From NCBI RefSeq assembly GCF_018446385.1, contig NC_055992.1, positions 99,776,947 to 99,840,946 of the forward strand: a stretch of DNA of 64,000 nucleotides, read 5' to 3'. The notes beneath the pieces are model-generated. The model ran no database searches, had not been told where the DNA came from, and saw nothing but the letters and a program-made list of their open reading frames with translations. Positions 33,007 to 48,000 of the stretch are shown here, piece by piece. Both the position numbers and the translations under genes were made by a program. The DNA is from Zingiber officinale. Its lineage: Eukaryota > Streptophyta > Magnoliopsida > Zingiberales > Zingiberaceae. Every line of letters starts with the position of its first letter. Positions within the stretch are counted from its first letter, which is position 1.

Positions 33007-36000
33007 CTAGTCCAAAGATATGTCAACATTTATCAAGGAATCTGTGCAGATGGTCTCTTTGTTGGTTACAGCAGTTGGGTGGTCGGCGCACTGCAGCTTT
33101 AGTCTAATGTGCACAGGCTTCATAAAGATCAAATCTTCTACATCTTTAAAGGTTTCCAAAAGCAATCTGGTTGATGCGTCGGCTTCCAGTTTGCTCATTT
33201 TCTGTTTATTGCACTCCAGAATTCTCATTGCTAGTGAACTTCGATCCTCAATGTTTTCTTGTGTTTTCTTCAATTTCAGATAGAGAACAGTAGAGACCAC
33301 CACCTAAACCAAGAACAATTAGCATCACATTGTTTCACGTTGCTATTGTCAACTGTGGGATAAAAACGTTGCCAACTTCTCATCAAAGTAAGCACAAACC
33401 AAAGTGTTCGATCATATATAAACCTGAGGATCGACATCAATCATCTCTTGTGGACTACTTGTTCTCTAAAGTACTATTTTTCTACAAAGATATATTTAGA
33501 CATATTCAAATAATCACACACCAAATTCAAAACCAGTCGACATAACTTTGTTTGGAACTACAAGATTCAATAGAATCTGAATATTATTTCTAGGACGGTA
33601 CCAGATTCTTATCTTTAGTAAACCAATAGAAATATATTGTATAACCCGAAATTTTAGGATCAGAAAAGCCTCTTGAGAACCAAGCAAGAAAAAACACGAC
33701 AAATTGTGTCCCACAAAAAGCACAAGTAATCAACTGAATATACCATATTTCTTTATCGAAGTTCTGAAAGGATGAAATTCGTTTTGCTGAGAAAATAAAA
33801 TTGACAAGGAATTTATCATGAGAGTAGTTGATACCTCAGCAGTTCCAGGACTTATGCCGATTGAACAATTAAAATGAACCCTGTCATCTTGGAATTGCCT
33901 TTCCACATGTTCACCTTCATCAAGAGAAGAGGTTTCATCCTCCACTTGTGAGAAAGCAAGGTTATCCAATTCATCAAACCACTGTTGAGCAATCCCATCC
34001 TGCAACCAGCACAACTTGACTTTAACCACTGGAACAAGGGAAACTAGAAGTGCACTTCGTATGTTACCTTCCCTGCCCCAGTTTTTTGTTCTTCAACTGC
34101 AGAAAATTCAGAGGCAGAACCTCTAACATGGATCCATAAACAACTTTTCTCCACAGGTGCTACTAGTTCGCTATCTTGGGGTATATTTACATCAAACAGT
34201 ATGTCACACCTTCCTATATTGGATCAGACAATCGAATCATTAGCTTAAAAATCTAGCTATATCCTCCATGCCTTTAAACTTCAGAAATTACATGCTAAAA
34301 ATAGCATCTTTTGACCAAGAACGCCAGGCCAGCACAATAATTTCCCTCTAAGGTGCTTAATCATTTCGAACTAGCAGGGCATATCGAAATGATTGACAAT
34401 AAAAAGAAAGATGCTACTTCCATGCATATTTTGGATATGAAAAGGGAGTATTTATGGATTAATCAATGAAAAAAATGCCACGTTCTAACATTTTGCATAG
34501 ATGTGAATAAAGCAACACAATTCCACCCATGCTGATTCAAAACTAAACTGATGCACCTAGAAAACTGAAAAACACTGATAAAGGGTGATGGATCACCTGG
34601 AAGGACATTGAAATGCTGAATATGTTCGCTCAAAATCGTCTCTTTATTTTCACTGGCATATGGCAAACATTTCAACACATTATATAAATTAAAATATGAC
34701 ACTTTAAATTTATTATTTAGAATTATATAGAAAACAATCACTTTCTTGGTAGTTGATAAAAAGTTTGAAAACTAGGTTGAGGATTTAATTGAATCATCTT
34801 ACCGCTTAATAACTCTCTCAAGAGGGCAAACCATCCAATATGGCAATCCAAGTACTCCTAAGTTTGAAAGCTGTAGATAAGAAATGACTCTGGACTCACG
34901 GTGATACCTAAAAATTCTTTGACTATCTTCAAAGAAGTAAAACATGAAATTGAACTAGTTAACAGCTCTGTAGTGAAAATCATAAACACCACACTAATAA
35001 CAATAGTCAACCTGCATTGCAGAAGATGATATCATCTTGGAACATTGCTACTGATGAAAGCCAACCAGAAAAACACATCCTTTCATCAGAAAGGCAATGA
35101 TGGAATGTCTTTGGTGGCAAATTCTCTGAAATTTCCTTCAATAGTGTTGCTTTCTCCATTATCATGTCCCCACATATCTCCATGACGTTTGATACACCTT
35201 TTAGTAGTTAGTGAACTTTAGACTTAACCGGTATACACTGTAGATATCTGAAGCTTAAAAAAACATACCTTTCACTATCTTTTTAATTTCTCCAGATTCC
35301 CTGCTCACGACCCACAAGGTTTCAAAACTGCAAAAAAAATATATTAAAAATGATTATGAAAATTAATGATGCAGTGTAAGCATTTGCAAGAAACACATGT
35401 AAGCAGCACTAATTAAATTGCCAACCAACTCAATCAGTACGAGGGCAAATATAGAAAGGCAGCCCCCATAAAATCATTCATTTACCTGTACTTATAAAAG
35501 AGTAATTTGAATTGTTGCTAAGACCTTAAGTAATATCATCCTTCCATAAGATAGTTTACATCTAGCACAAAATAAGTAACCAAATGCAGGCAAGATTTTA
35601 GTGTCTGGACTCTACCAATAAAATATACAATAACGTTCCTATCAAAAAGCTTCAAGCATTAATGCTCAAATATGATAATCTTCTTTAGGAGACAATTATT
35701 TGATAGCATGACAAATAAGAAAGATGAAGTGTCAGGTCATCAAGGCCTTCGATGATTAATTTCTACAAGAGGTTGAATTCATTTTTCAGTAATAGCACCA
35801 TCAGATATTAACTGAATTAAACAATGAAAACAAGCATGGATTGGGTGAGACAATTGAAGTATCATAACTAATTGCTTGCCTGAGAACATATTCAGACAAG
35901 CATATATGCAATGCTTGTAGCTAACATGATGAATTGAACAATCACAAATTTATGTGGTTCATCCCAATAGACAGTTTTCTAAAACACGCCATACTGAATC

Positions 36001-39000
36001 TGAGAGTTATCAGACAAAAACTAGGAATAGATCCAGTCAAGCACTAGATGGCTAATGGTAGAACAGAGTGCCAAACAATCTTATGTGTGATTTTTTAACA
36101 TCTAAATATATTTGATAGATAATAATATACAAATGCCCAATAACTTGAGAAGCCTGAACACCAACTCCCAAATTAATGATTGTAGGCTCATCCAACTTAT
36201 GAACTCCCTTTACTAGCTCAAAACCTTTAATGAGGGACAAAACTAGCATGTCACAATCTCCCTCACTTAATGTAATCATCAAGGTCTGAAGTGCCTAATT
36301 AACAGAGTCAAGGATTAAACTAGCACATAATCCTTGTAGATGTCCAATGGAAGCTCAATCATCACAGGCAATATCCAAAGAGGTCACCTTATCAAGCCTA
36401 CTACTAGACAAGCTCCAATACTGCATGTAACAACCCCTCCAAAATGGGAAAACCAATTATTTAACTTGATAAGCCTAAGCCATTGCCCATAGATAAAAAA
36501 AAAATACTAAACTCGAGTTTCTGTTAAATAGAATCAGGTAATTAGAGAGAATAGAAATTTAATGATTTTTTAAAAAATAAGTATTAAATGTTCTGCCTCA
36601 CCTGCGATCAATAGTTAAAAGATCATTCTCCCTCATGTTCAATAAATGCCATGGTAATTTAATCAAATCCAAATCCAGCTGCCCAGCTTCTGATACAACT
36701 TTGGTTCCCAGCCCAAGTTTATCAAGGAGCCAGCTCCAAACCCCACTGCTTTTTTGAACAGAAGCAGGGTAAATGGTCTCCACCACTCTGTTCTCCATAT
36801 CAGCTCTTCTTATCGCATGGTTCTAGGAAAGGAAGAAACACATTGAGAGATAAGAAAGAAAATGATGAATTGTAAATACAGAAGAAAAAATATTGGAAGT
36901 CTGGTTGAACATTAATTGCAATGTATTATACAAATTTAAAAAAAAAATAATAGAGAGAAATCCTGAAAGGAACAGTGAGCAAATATGTGAAGACGGTGAA
37001 TGCAACATGAATCATGATGATAGCAAACTTTTGTTCAGATAAACAAGATAAAAAAACAAATGAAACTCGAAAAAAGTACATCAACAATTAAAAACAACAC
37101 TCAATACTAGTCAGTAAACAGATTAGTTAAACAGAAATAAACAGACATTTACTTAGTAGACAAGTACAATGTTACAGCTATAAATCAATTATGCTACAAC
37201 AGAGATTCTACTTCCAGCAAAAAACCAAGCTAGTTTAAGTAATTTGACCTCATATACCAGTATGCTAAATTGGTCAACCAGATTAAAGAAACAACAAATT
37301 TTCCATTAGCTGCTAGCGTCATTTATGTTCAAAAAACAACTATTTGCAGAGCCATTTATGAACTAGAGAAGCCTGCTATGAATAACATTACATACATTGA
37401 AGTTAGAATCATCACAATGTCCGGAAAAACAAAGCAGTGATCTAGTAACTATTAAATTGAATTTCATACCTCAGAGTCCACAAAGAAAAGGCAATTTTCA
37501 TTGGGGCAATAGAATGATCCAGCAGGTCGAAACAATTTAGCAGATTCAAATTTACCATCCTCGAAACCTGGGGAAGAACCAATCTGAAAATGAATGAAAT
37601 CACTAACTAATGTACAAAATGAATGGAATCAATATACATATTTAATAGCTCAGATTATCATATTTTAATTGTATATGAAATATAATTAAAGAGATGATGT
37701 TCTCCTATATTTAGGAAAAAGGCTTGCAACTGCTTCTATAATTTTGGAAAAGGCACAAAAGATTCACAAAATAAACCATCGTGAACTCCAATCATTATTT
37801 CCAAATCATTTAATATTCAATTGACATCAAAATAGAGTGAGGTTTCAATGCAGTATTGTCCTCAGCAGGGTTTGAAATCTTATACTATGTCGGGTGAATC
37901 AGTCAAAGCTTAACATTCACATAAATTTCCAAAAATCGGCATTACTCAACACCAAGATAATGTTTCCTGAGTCATTGTGTCACACCTGATACTCCTTGGC
38001 ATGCTGAAATTGACATAATGTTTCTTTTATAGTTTATCTCAATACAAAATAATGCCAAAATCATAGCATTACAGATAGAAAGAAAAAGATGGTTGTCTTA
38101 TTTATTTATTATTTTTCTTCATTTCTTTCCTTCTTCCACCTCCAATTTACCACCGATACCATACATCGAAACATTAGCATGATAGACACAGTATCATTTT
38201 AGTCAGAGACCGAAACACCAACATGGCCTCAAGATTTCAAACTTTGGTCGTCCAATTACAATTTGAGCAGATAATCCAGAAAGATATAGCAAAAATGAAT
38301 GCATCAGAAACAAGCAGAGTGACACTTACACAATCTAAAATCCTCCCCTTACTATCGCTAACAATGATCCTATGATGATTACTGTCAGATACAAACATAC
38401 GGTTTCCATCTTCATCTATGGAAATTGAACCTGGAAAGTAGAAAAATCAGAGTACTCAGATGAAGACATAATAATAAAACAATGGGCAATGGTTAACAAA
38501 ACACATGAATAGGTACATAAATAGGAAAATAGGAACCTGGGTAATGGAGAAGCAAGATCCTGAACGGAGAAAAATAAGGTTCCTTTATCATGTTGTCATA
38601 GCTTGTTTTATCCATAATACTCCGTTGAACTGGAGGGTTATTTTCATCCTTGTGGACACTGTATTCCTCAATTGCTGCATGTATGAAAAAGGTAAAATAA
38701 GAAATTAAAAATAGTGAGAAATATATACATGAGAGATAAATTACGCTAATCTGAACAGATGACCTAAAATGTTTTCATCTAACCATGATTCCTAATAACA
38801 AATTACATATGAATTATTAGTATGTAGAAAATTGGAAGAAAAAAGAAATCAATTTGATCCTCTAGACTTGTAATGTCCATTAAAGCCAGACAAATAAAAA
38901 AGTCTGGTATTCCAAAAGTTGCAAAGCTGTGGCATCCAAATCTACAATTTTAGTCTGAGTGAAAGTGCTGTATTATATAAGTCAAAGCTTCTCTGAGTTC

Positions 39001-42000
39001 TGAGAACAACTCCATTTCACCATGCTAAACAATGTACGGGTAAGATGGTGTTTTAAAATAAACTTCTTTACAGTTACAAGGTACATAATTAGATGCCAAG
39101 CCCTTAGGAAATGACATAATTAAAAGAAACATCATTTGTTTTATTATATTAGTCAGATCATCAGGTAAAATAGGTACGCCATTGTTCCCTTAAAAAATCT
39201 AATAATTTTCAAAATACAAACCATTGTTCCCTTAAAAAACTATCCTAACAAATAAAAGACATTCCAACATTTACATTCATTGGAATAATTGTTCTAAATA
39301 TGCTTAAGCATTACCTAACATGGGCATACAAACCCACCAACACCAAATTGAAAGCAGAAGACATAAAGCCAGCATTGAAATCGCAGCACCACTTTTGTTC
39401 ACAAGTCAGGACCAAAACACTCTCATTTTGGCCAATCACCAAAACTTGTTACCAGAATGACACTTTAACTTGGTGTTGGCACTCACAAAGTATAACCATG
39501 TACATTATGCCTAATTTTTAGCCATTCACTTCTTCACAAAGAAACTTCAGTAAATCTTTCCTAGAAAATAAGTAGTTGACATTCAAACTGGTGTAATCAT
39601 AGGTCCCTCTTTATATGTTAGATAAGAACACCTTGTAACACAAATCATTGAACAAACTATAATAAGACACTTCTGTAAACTTCACAGTGGTTGAAGATTG
39701 CCTCCCATGCTAAAAAGTGTTAATAGTGAATGCTTGCATTCCTGCAGAGATCCCAAGTATCTAAAAATTTAGGTTTTCATTCATTAATCACAATAAGTTG
39801 AATTCCTAAAACTTACAAAATGAAAAAGATGTCCAAAATTACCTTTAGATATTACAGCAATCTCATTGTGCCCACTTAAATGAACCACATGATCAATTGA
39901 GCCTTGACATAGCAAGAATCCCACATGGTCTGACATCTGAACAATTTTAGGAAACTGAGAGTAAATAATAAGAAATTATTAGTAAACTGTCAGTAATGCA
40001 ATTTATTGAGTACAGATTGACAATGCAAACTTCATAGTATTGCTGTTTAAATTTATATGGTTCTGTGATTTTCCTTAATATTAGAGAAGATGCATTTTGA
40101 ATACACATTATTTGCATTAAATTGTTGAATAGTATATCATCCTGCTAGCAACATTGACAGATATATAAAGATCATTCATTCATGAAAAATAATAAAGGGA
40201 AGAATGGAACCACCCTAAAGAAAATAAAACACAAAATAAAATGAGATCAGACTAGAGAGAGAGAGGCCCTGAATCACATGGCACATTACTCAAACACTCG
40301 GGAGTTACAATGAAACCAAAACAATCTGCCATTTTCTACAAGAGTTCCTTTTAGCTTCTTTGGTATACAAAGAAGCAAGAAGAGAACAAATTCAAGCCAC
40401 AAGATTTCATTTACCTTCACAAGGATTAAAGAAATTTTCAAAAAGGAATATGCAAAATATGCATAATTGACCAATACAATATTTTAAAATAATATACTAA
40501 ACAGATGAGTCAAGTAGGATTCACATTTGGAATCCATAGTTTCTCAAATCATTGATTTCCTAACAAGACAACCAAACAAGATCCACCAAATTTAATGTCA
40601 TTATCTTTTCTTTCCTTTTCAAATCACCTAGTCTTCTTTCCCAGCAAGTAATTTCAATGTATAAAAAAATTACTTGCAGATCTAATGATGTAAAGTGTCA
40701 TCTAAGGGTTTGATTCCGAGATGTCCTGTGTTCATGCTTCCTGGGTTTTGACTTACAAGGACTTTGCTTGGCATGCTGTATCCATATGATTTAACAAAAA
40801 CTATTTCCATCCATGAAGATAGGTCAATCAGACAACCATGTCAAAACCATATATATTTAGTGGGTTTGGTTTGTGGTTTATGACTTAATCGATATTGTTT
40901 ATCTTGGATGGTTTTTAATACTTCTGTCTACTCATACCAAATTCGTATTAAAAAAGGGGTCATAATTATAATAAGATGGCTTTGTCAATCCATCACAGCA
41001 ACTACAAGATTCCATATCAAGCCGACAAGAACAACTTTCCTCCATGGCAACTTCATGTTCACAGTCTTTGATATGAAAATTCCAGAAGGTGAAAATGAAG
41101 TAATAAGTCTGCAACACTCTACCATAGCCATTTGGAGTGGATCCATATCAAATTTTGGTCAATATTAAATGTGATGTGATTACATTTGCTATACTAAATG
41201 CAGCCAGTTTTCCATTCCCCAATTAATTTTGATGCATAAAGACAGCCCAAAGTGTCATCATTAAGCACCCTATGAGACGAGACTTCTAATTGAGTCGACA
41301 GTGTTTGCCTTCAACATAGTGCACCATGCAGGCACCTCTATCTATGCACCGTAACAAACGAAAAATTTATTTCATGGAATGATTTATTTAGTCTAATTAA
41401 ATACACTTGTTTGTGCTACTCAAAGAGTTTTTTCAATTAGATATGATTGTTAAAATCAAAGGACAAAAGATAAAAAAAAACTTGGGTATTAACTTATGCT
41501 AGATTTTATTATTTAATTGATCGAGTAAAGATCTTAGGTTGCTTGTTGTGAAGGTAATTTCTTATTTGGGGCACAGATTCTCGAGATTCATCTCCTAGTC
41601 TAGATCTTAGTTTTTCAAAGTGTAATAATGTGATTTGGCAAGAGTAGCTTTATTACACAATTTAGCTTCTTCGCAAGGAACAAATATTGAGAATACATAG
41701 GCACAAACTTTAAATCTGTAGGCTAACAAAATAAGACTCAAAAAAGTCAAAGCATAAATCGAAGTGATGAGGCAAAACCAAAATATCTTGGATTTATATG
41801 AATATTATGGAAGCGAGAGCCGAAAGAGTTTTGGTTTGCCAAATTCAAATCCAGACTGACCATTTTGTAATCATGTCCCAGCACGTTTCCATAAGTGACC
41901 TACCATATACTAGATAATACTCATCCAGTGTACACCAGTCAATCCCTATCATTTGAACATTTGATATTTAGATTCATTAACATTACAAGTTTACAATTGA

Positions 42001-45000
42001 AGTACCAAACAAGAAATAGAGTCAGGCACGAACACCAAACACCATCATCCAAACAAAACTTGAGTGTGACCTTTAGTTTACAACTTTACTAAACAACAAG
42101 AAGACAAGTCATCATGCATCGTTACTTATGAATCAGTTAACTAAAGAAGCTACAAGAAGAAATAGGTCTTCTAACACTAATGCTTACAGTAAATCTAGAC
42201 CAGGATATCAAATTTCATCCTCAAACAGGATTAATACAATTGCAATGAGGAAAATAATCAAAGACTTTATACATAAAAAAAGTGAATTGTGAAAAAAATG
42301 GTGGATCATGATAAGTCCCTATTTGTCAAAAAGGGAACAGATTAAAAAGCAATGCATTATTTATGCAAGGGAATCATCCACTAAATGGAATCTGGAGTAG
42401 AAGGTAAACACAAACGAACAAAAAGGAAAAAAAAAACAATTTATACCATTACATTAATCACATCTCCCTATACAACTAATGAAGATAGTAAAAACTACTA
42501 AACGAAGAATAATGCTTTACCTGAAGAAAATCCTTCTTCAATACTAAGATAGGAAAGGTAATAAACTCCTCCATGACAGCCTTAATGATCCAAGCAGTAT
42601 CAGAAATTGCATCGAGCAAGCCAGAACATACTATAATAATATTGACATCTGGATGCCTACAGTATGGAAGTCAAAGACCATATTCAACTCCAACTCCAAG
42701 GAAGTTAATTATCAGAATAAAAACATGTCTACCTCTGCTGTACCAATTTAGCTAGTTGAAACCCACGAGCATGTTGTCGATTGCCCACGATTTCTAAATC
42801 CTTAATAGATAAAATTATCAGCAATAAAAGTATTCCATCTTGATTACTCTTTGTACTTCCACCAATTCCATTCAACCAACAATGATTCGGGCCTGCACAG
42901 TATCAGTGTACATTATTAAATTGATTTTTTCAGCTATATAATGATGTTTCACTGAATTATTCACAGCTTAATATGGATAAACCTTTCTACTATGATTCCA
43001 TCTTGTAACCAAGATAGTGTACTTACTGGCAACAGTCTCATATGTTTTTGTCAATTATAATAAAACATTCTACGAAAAAGATAGAATTGAAATCTTGGCC
43101 AAGCAGGGTTACAATCCACCGCTAAATCAAGACAATGCCACCAATGCCATGGCGAGAGGTGTGCCTAAGGATAAGGAGGTGCCTAGAGTCGGGGGAAGAG
43201 GAAAAATATGAGTAAGAACCAGTGATGTGCTGAAGAAGAAGGTGGCACCCAGTGTATGAGAAAAAGTTTCAATGTTAAGAGGAAAAGGATGAAGAATTGT
43301 GTTTTGATATAGATAAAACTTGGGTATATTTGGAGCTCTGTTGAAAAAACACTCTTGGTCAAATACAACTCATGTTATTAATATTGGAGGGACAGGAATT
43401 TCACGCGGATGGCTCCGCAGGGACAAAATAAATTGAATCAGCATAAAGAAGTGTTTTATCATCCTTGTCCTAATATTTTTATCTTAAAACTATGGAGAAA
43501 AAATAAACCAGAAGAATAAAATAAATGAACAGCTTCACCAATTCTTGAATTAGTTTAATCTCATAGTAGGTGCCAAGTTCATGACCCAGCATAAGATATA
43601 TTCATCCAAAAATATAAAAAGGGGATAGACAAGGATAGATCATTCTTCACTATACTTATTAGTGTATTCCAGTACTATCTCTAGATATTGCAAAAGATAT
43701 TTCACTAAAGTACTAAAAGAGGAAGTGACAAGATCAAGAAATAGAATAGAAAGTTCTGTCTCTCCTTGGTTTGACAAGAGACTAAACCACTAAAATTCCT
43801 CTTTCCCCATAGATGGTCGAAACAAAGTCCTCCATTATTTTCCTCGTTTTCAGTCCACCAAAATGAGACAATTCTAACCAAATTAAAATTTCACTTTTTT
43901 TCTCATCAAAAAAGAAGAGAAACCACCCTTGCCTTGTGATTTCCTCTCCTTGATTCTCTCTATTCAAAAAGGCTTAATATTTTGTTATTGGATGTGCCAG
44001 ACTAAGTATCTACCAACTCCAGACTTTTATATCCCAATTGATATGAGCAACTCAAAAGGATTGTAGAAAATAAAAATATTTTGCACAGAAAGATGTATTA
44101 AGAACTCAATAAAAAAAAGATATAAGTTTCTTTTCAAAATTCCTGTGGTTTTGGAATAATAAATAAGCTAAAGTTAAATTCAAATACGACCAAAAAATGA
44201 GAAGATTACCTTCAGGATTATGTAAAGTGGACTTGACAAAGGTTAATAAATCTGTTTGCAGAAATGAATCATGATGTGCTTCAGATGCCACTGAGAACCT
44301 GAAAGGCAAAATTACTTATAGCTTAAAAATATTCTGTACTAGCTAAGTCAAGATGAATAAATTATGATAGATGATAATCAATCAAAAGGGAAATTTTGCC
44401 CATGAATATTTTTCATTTTATACATTCACTTTTAGAATGAGTATCAGGTTCACTGAGCAATATCTTCACTTTTTGGTAAATTTTCAGGCAACGATTCCAA
44501 CTTTTGCAAGGGCAAGGAAAAAAAATAGAAAATTGGGGGACTAAAATGACAAAGTATAACATAATGAATTGGAATCTAAACCATAACCGCCCATAATTCT
44601 CCAACTCAAAGATTGATATAAGCTAAATAGATTATTGTTTGGGAAAAAGTCAGAAGAGCGCTCCTATTTATCTAAATTGTCAAAAGGGCGCCCCACTTTG
44701 ATTTTTTTATCAAAAGGGCACCCCACCCCGCATAAAATGACACAACTATCATCTAGTATTGTTCCAATTATTATCCAGCATATATCTTCCACCTAAATCG
44801 TGAACCGGTCAAGCGCGTTGTACTAACTACGAAACCATAGATGCTATACATATTGTAGCAGTTACGGTTTTGTAGTTGCTACAACTACAACAGTTATAGC
44901 AGCTACGGTTTCGTAATTATTACAACATGAAAAATAACATTAATAAAGAGTACTTAAATTCTTCGGAGTCTCTAAAAAGGCTATAAATGATTTTTTTTTG

Positions 45001-48000
45001 CCCTAAAACTGGGTCAGGTTACACTTGGTAACAAATATAAATATCTGAACGAGCTTCAATTTGATACATTGTGCACCTCGTGATTCAACCCGAGTCAAAA
45101 GTTAATAAGTTATGATCTCTAAAAGCTTACCTGACATTAATGTTGTAGCAGCTACGGTTTTGCAACTGCTACAAGTGTGCAGCAACTATGAAACCATAAT
45201 TGCTACAACTGTGTAACAGTTATGGGTTTGTAGCTAATACACAAATGTGTAGCTTTATAGCTACTATAACACGCCCTGGTTCAAGATTTAGGTGGGAAAT
45301 ATAGGTGAGAGATAATAATGGGAATCGTGTAGTGGAGGGCAGTTGAGTTGGGTAATTATACATGGGATGGGGCGCCCTTTTGATAAAAAATTAAAGTGAG
45401 ACGCCATCTTGATGATTCCAAAAATAAGGGGCGCCCTTATTCTTTTAAAAAAAGTGTTTACTAGAATAGGAAGCAACAAGGGTAATTATGCTCACCCCAT
45501 GCGCCCCTCACAGCACGTCTTTAAGTTATGTGAAGGGAGGTAAATCACGGGTCAGCTTATAGTCGATGGTCAAGTGGCTAGGGGGTGGGAGGAGTTTTTT
45601 CCCGAGGATATACGCCTGTCAGGAATTGATCTCTGCCCCATTGTAGTAAATCTGTCACCCTCTAGTCAATTAGGCACCCTCGTGGGGAAGAATAGGAAGC
45701 AATAGAGAACCTAGTTCAAATGACTAAAATAACAGAAGCGTTGAAGTATTTCCATAATTAATCATTTAGTTGAAAATAATTAATACCTCTGTAAATTACA
45801 TTTCTAGTCAGCCTAACATGATCAACTCGCAACATTAAGAATGAACCACATTTAATTCACTACGAGCTCTGCCTTGTCGACACCATGGTTTCAAGTGTTG
45901 ATTGGTATTGATCGGCACAAGCAAAGTGTACCAATCCGGCTGTTGATATACACTGATACTGAATATCATTATGTTACTTTTGGCAATTTAGAAACAAGCA
46001 AACTACCTAGCTAAATAAAAGAGAGCTATGGGAGTAAACCTCATGAGTTGATCTCAACACACATTGAAGTTTTGTGAAAGCATCCTGAGTATTAAGATGG
46101 CATGGTAATAGACCAATCCACAGCGTCAGCAGAACAAAATTTTAAACTGACAGCCAACATTGTAAGTATCCAACATTTCCTAGGAACCCATCTAATACTC
46201 CTACTCTAATACTTCCTAAATCTTAACTTATAACTGTTGTGCAAAGAGGGGGCATCCCTCTCAACCTCTAACACATAAGAGGAAGAGAAAAAAAGATCAC
46301 ACGGAGCAACAAGACAAAAACGCTCAAGAAAGAGCAAACACTGGAGAAGAAAAAGAAGATTTACCGTGGTTCGGCAGCGTACCTACTCCAAAAAACGACC
46401 GAAACTTTATTAGAATTCTCTCTACTCAAGATAATCACATTCAATTATTCTCATCATTGTACAATAGGTTTACAATGATCTCTATAAATAGTGTATAAAC
46501 CCCAGACTTGGTAAAATCATAATAGTATTTTGTTATAAAAAATAGTAAAAAAATTCTATTATAAAAACTGTATTATATAAAATCGTACCAAAATTTTATT
46601 ATGAAAAATCTTAACATATTTTTCTTCCATGGCATCCCTCGCATTGACCTTTATCTAAATATGAATCGCCCATCAACAATCTCCACCTTGGCGAATATTC
46701 ACCCCTTCGAAGAACACGAATATCTAAACAAAACTCCGTCTAGATCTCTAGGTTTGGACTTCTTTCTTCTAGTATCCAGAGATATGGATCAATTTCAAGT
46801 AATGCTTAAACTTCTATGTGGTCACTGGCTTTGTCAACATGTCTGCAGCATTGTCTGCAGTGTGAACCTTCTCAAGTTGAATTTCTCCAGAACAAATCAG
46901 CTCTCTGATCTTGTAAAACCTCACATCAATATGCTCGATTCTCGCATGATACACCTAATTTTTTGCCAAATAGATAGCACTCTGATTATCGCATAACAAC
47001 TTGACTCCGCCTTATTGAACACCCAATTCTTTGACCAACCCTGTAAGTCATAAAGCTTCCTTCGCTGCTTCAGTTGCTGTCATGTACTCCGACTTCATAG
47101 TAGACAATGCAATAATAGATTGTATCGTAGATTTCCAACAAATAGGTCCTCCTGTCACAGTGAACATGTATCTTATAGTAGACCTCCTATATAGTCTGCA
47201 TCTACGTACTCAACAATTGAAGAATCTTCCGGTTGTCTACTGAACATGATGTCATAATCAGTTATATTTCTCAAGTATCCGGAAATCCACTTCACTGCAT
47301 CCCAATGTGGTTGATCAGGATTTGAGAGAAACTTGTTTACCATACTAATTGCTTGCGCCAAATCTGGTCCTGCGCAAACCATGGCATACATCAGACAACC
47401 AACTGTACTGGTATAAGGAACTTTTGACAGCTCTTGCTTGGATCTCGTCATCCATCTATGGACACTATGTACGATAACTTGAAGTGATGCGCCAAGGGTG
47501 TGCTCACTAACTTTGCATTCTTCATGTTAAACATATCCAACACATTCTCCACATAGTTACGTTGAGACAACCATAATCTCCCTACAACTCTTATCTCTGT
47601 AAATCTTTATCCCAAGAATCTTCTTGGCCTTTCCCAAATCTTTCATATCAAATTCCTTGCTCAGTAGCATCTTCAATTTATCAACCTCTTTCATCTTCTT
47701 TGCAACAATGAGTATATCATCTACATATAGTAGTAAGAAAACCAATGATTCATCTTCAAAACTCTTCACAAATATGCAGCAATCATACTCACATCTCCTA
47801 TATCCGTTTTGAATCATGTATGAATTAAAACGTTTGTACCATTGCCTAGGAGATTGTTTCAATCCATAAAACAATTTATTTAACTTGCAAACCAACCTCT
47901 CTTGTCTGGGATGACTAAATCCCTCAGGTTTTGACATAAAAATTTATTCCTCTAAATTTCCATGAAAAAAATGTTGTCTTCACATCCATTTGCTCACAAA

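Noticed and set aside
34004..34050. Alternative acceptor upstream of exon 16 (after ttgttccag)
   Set aside because: It would break the reading phase with exon 15; the acceptor at 34000 keeps phase and gives DGIAQQWFDELDNL.
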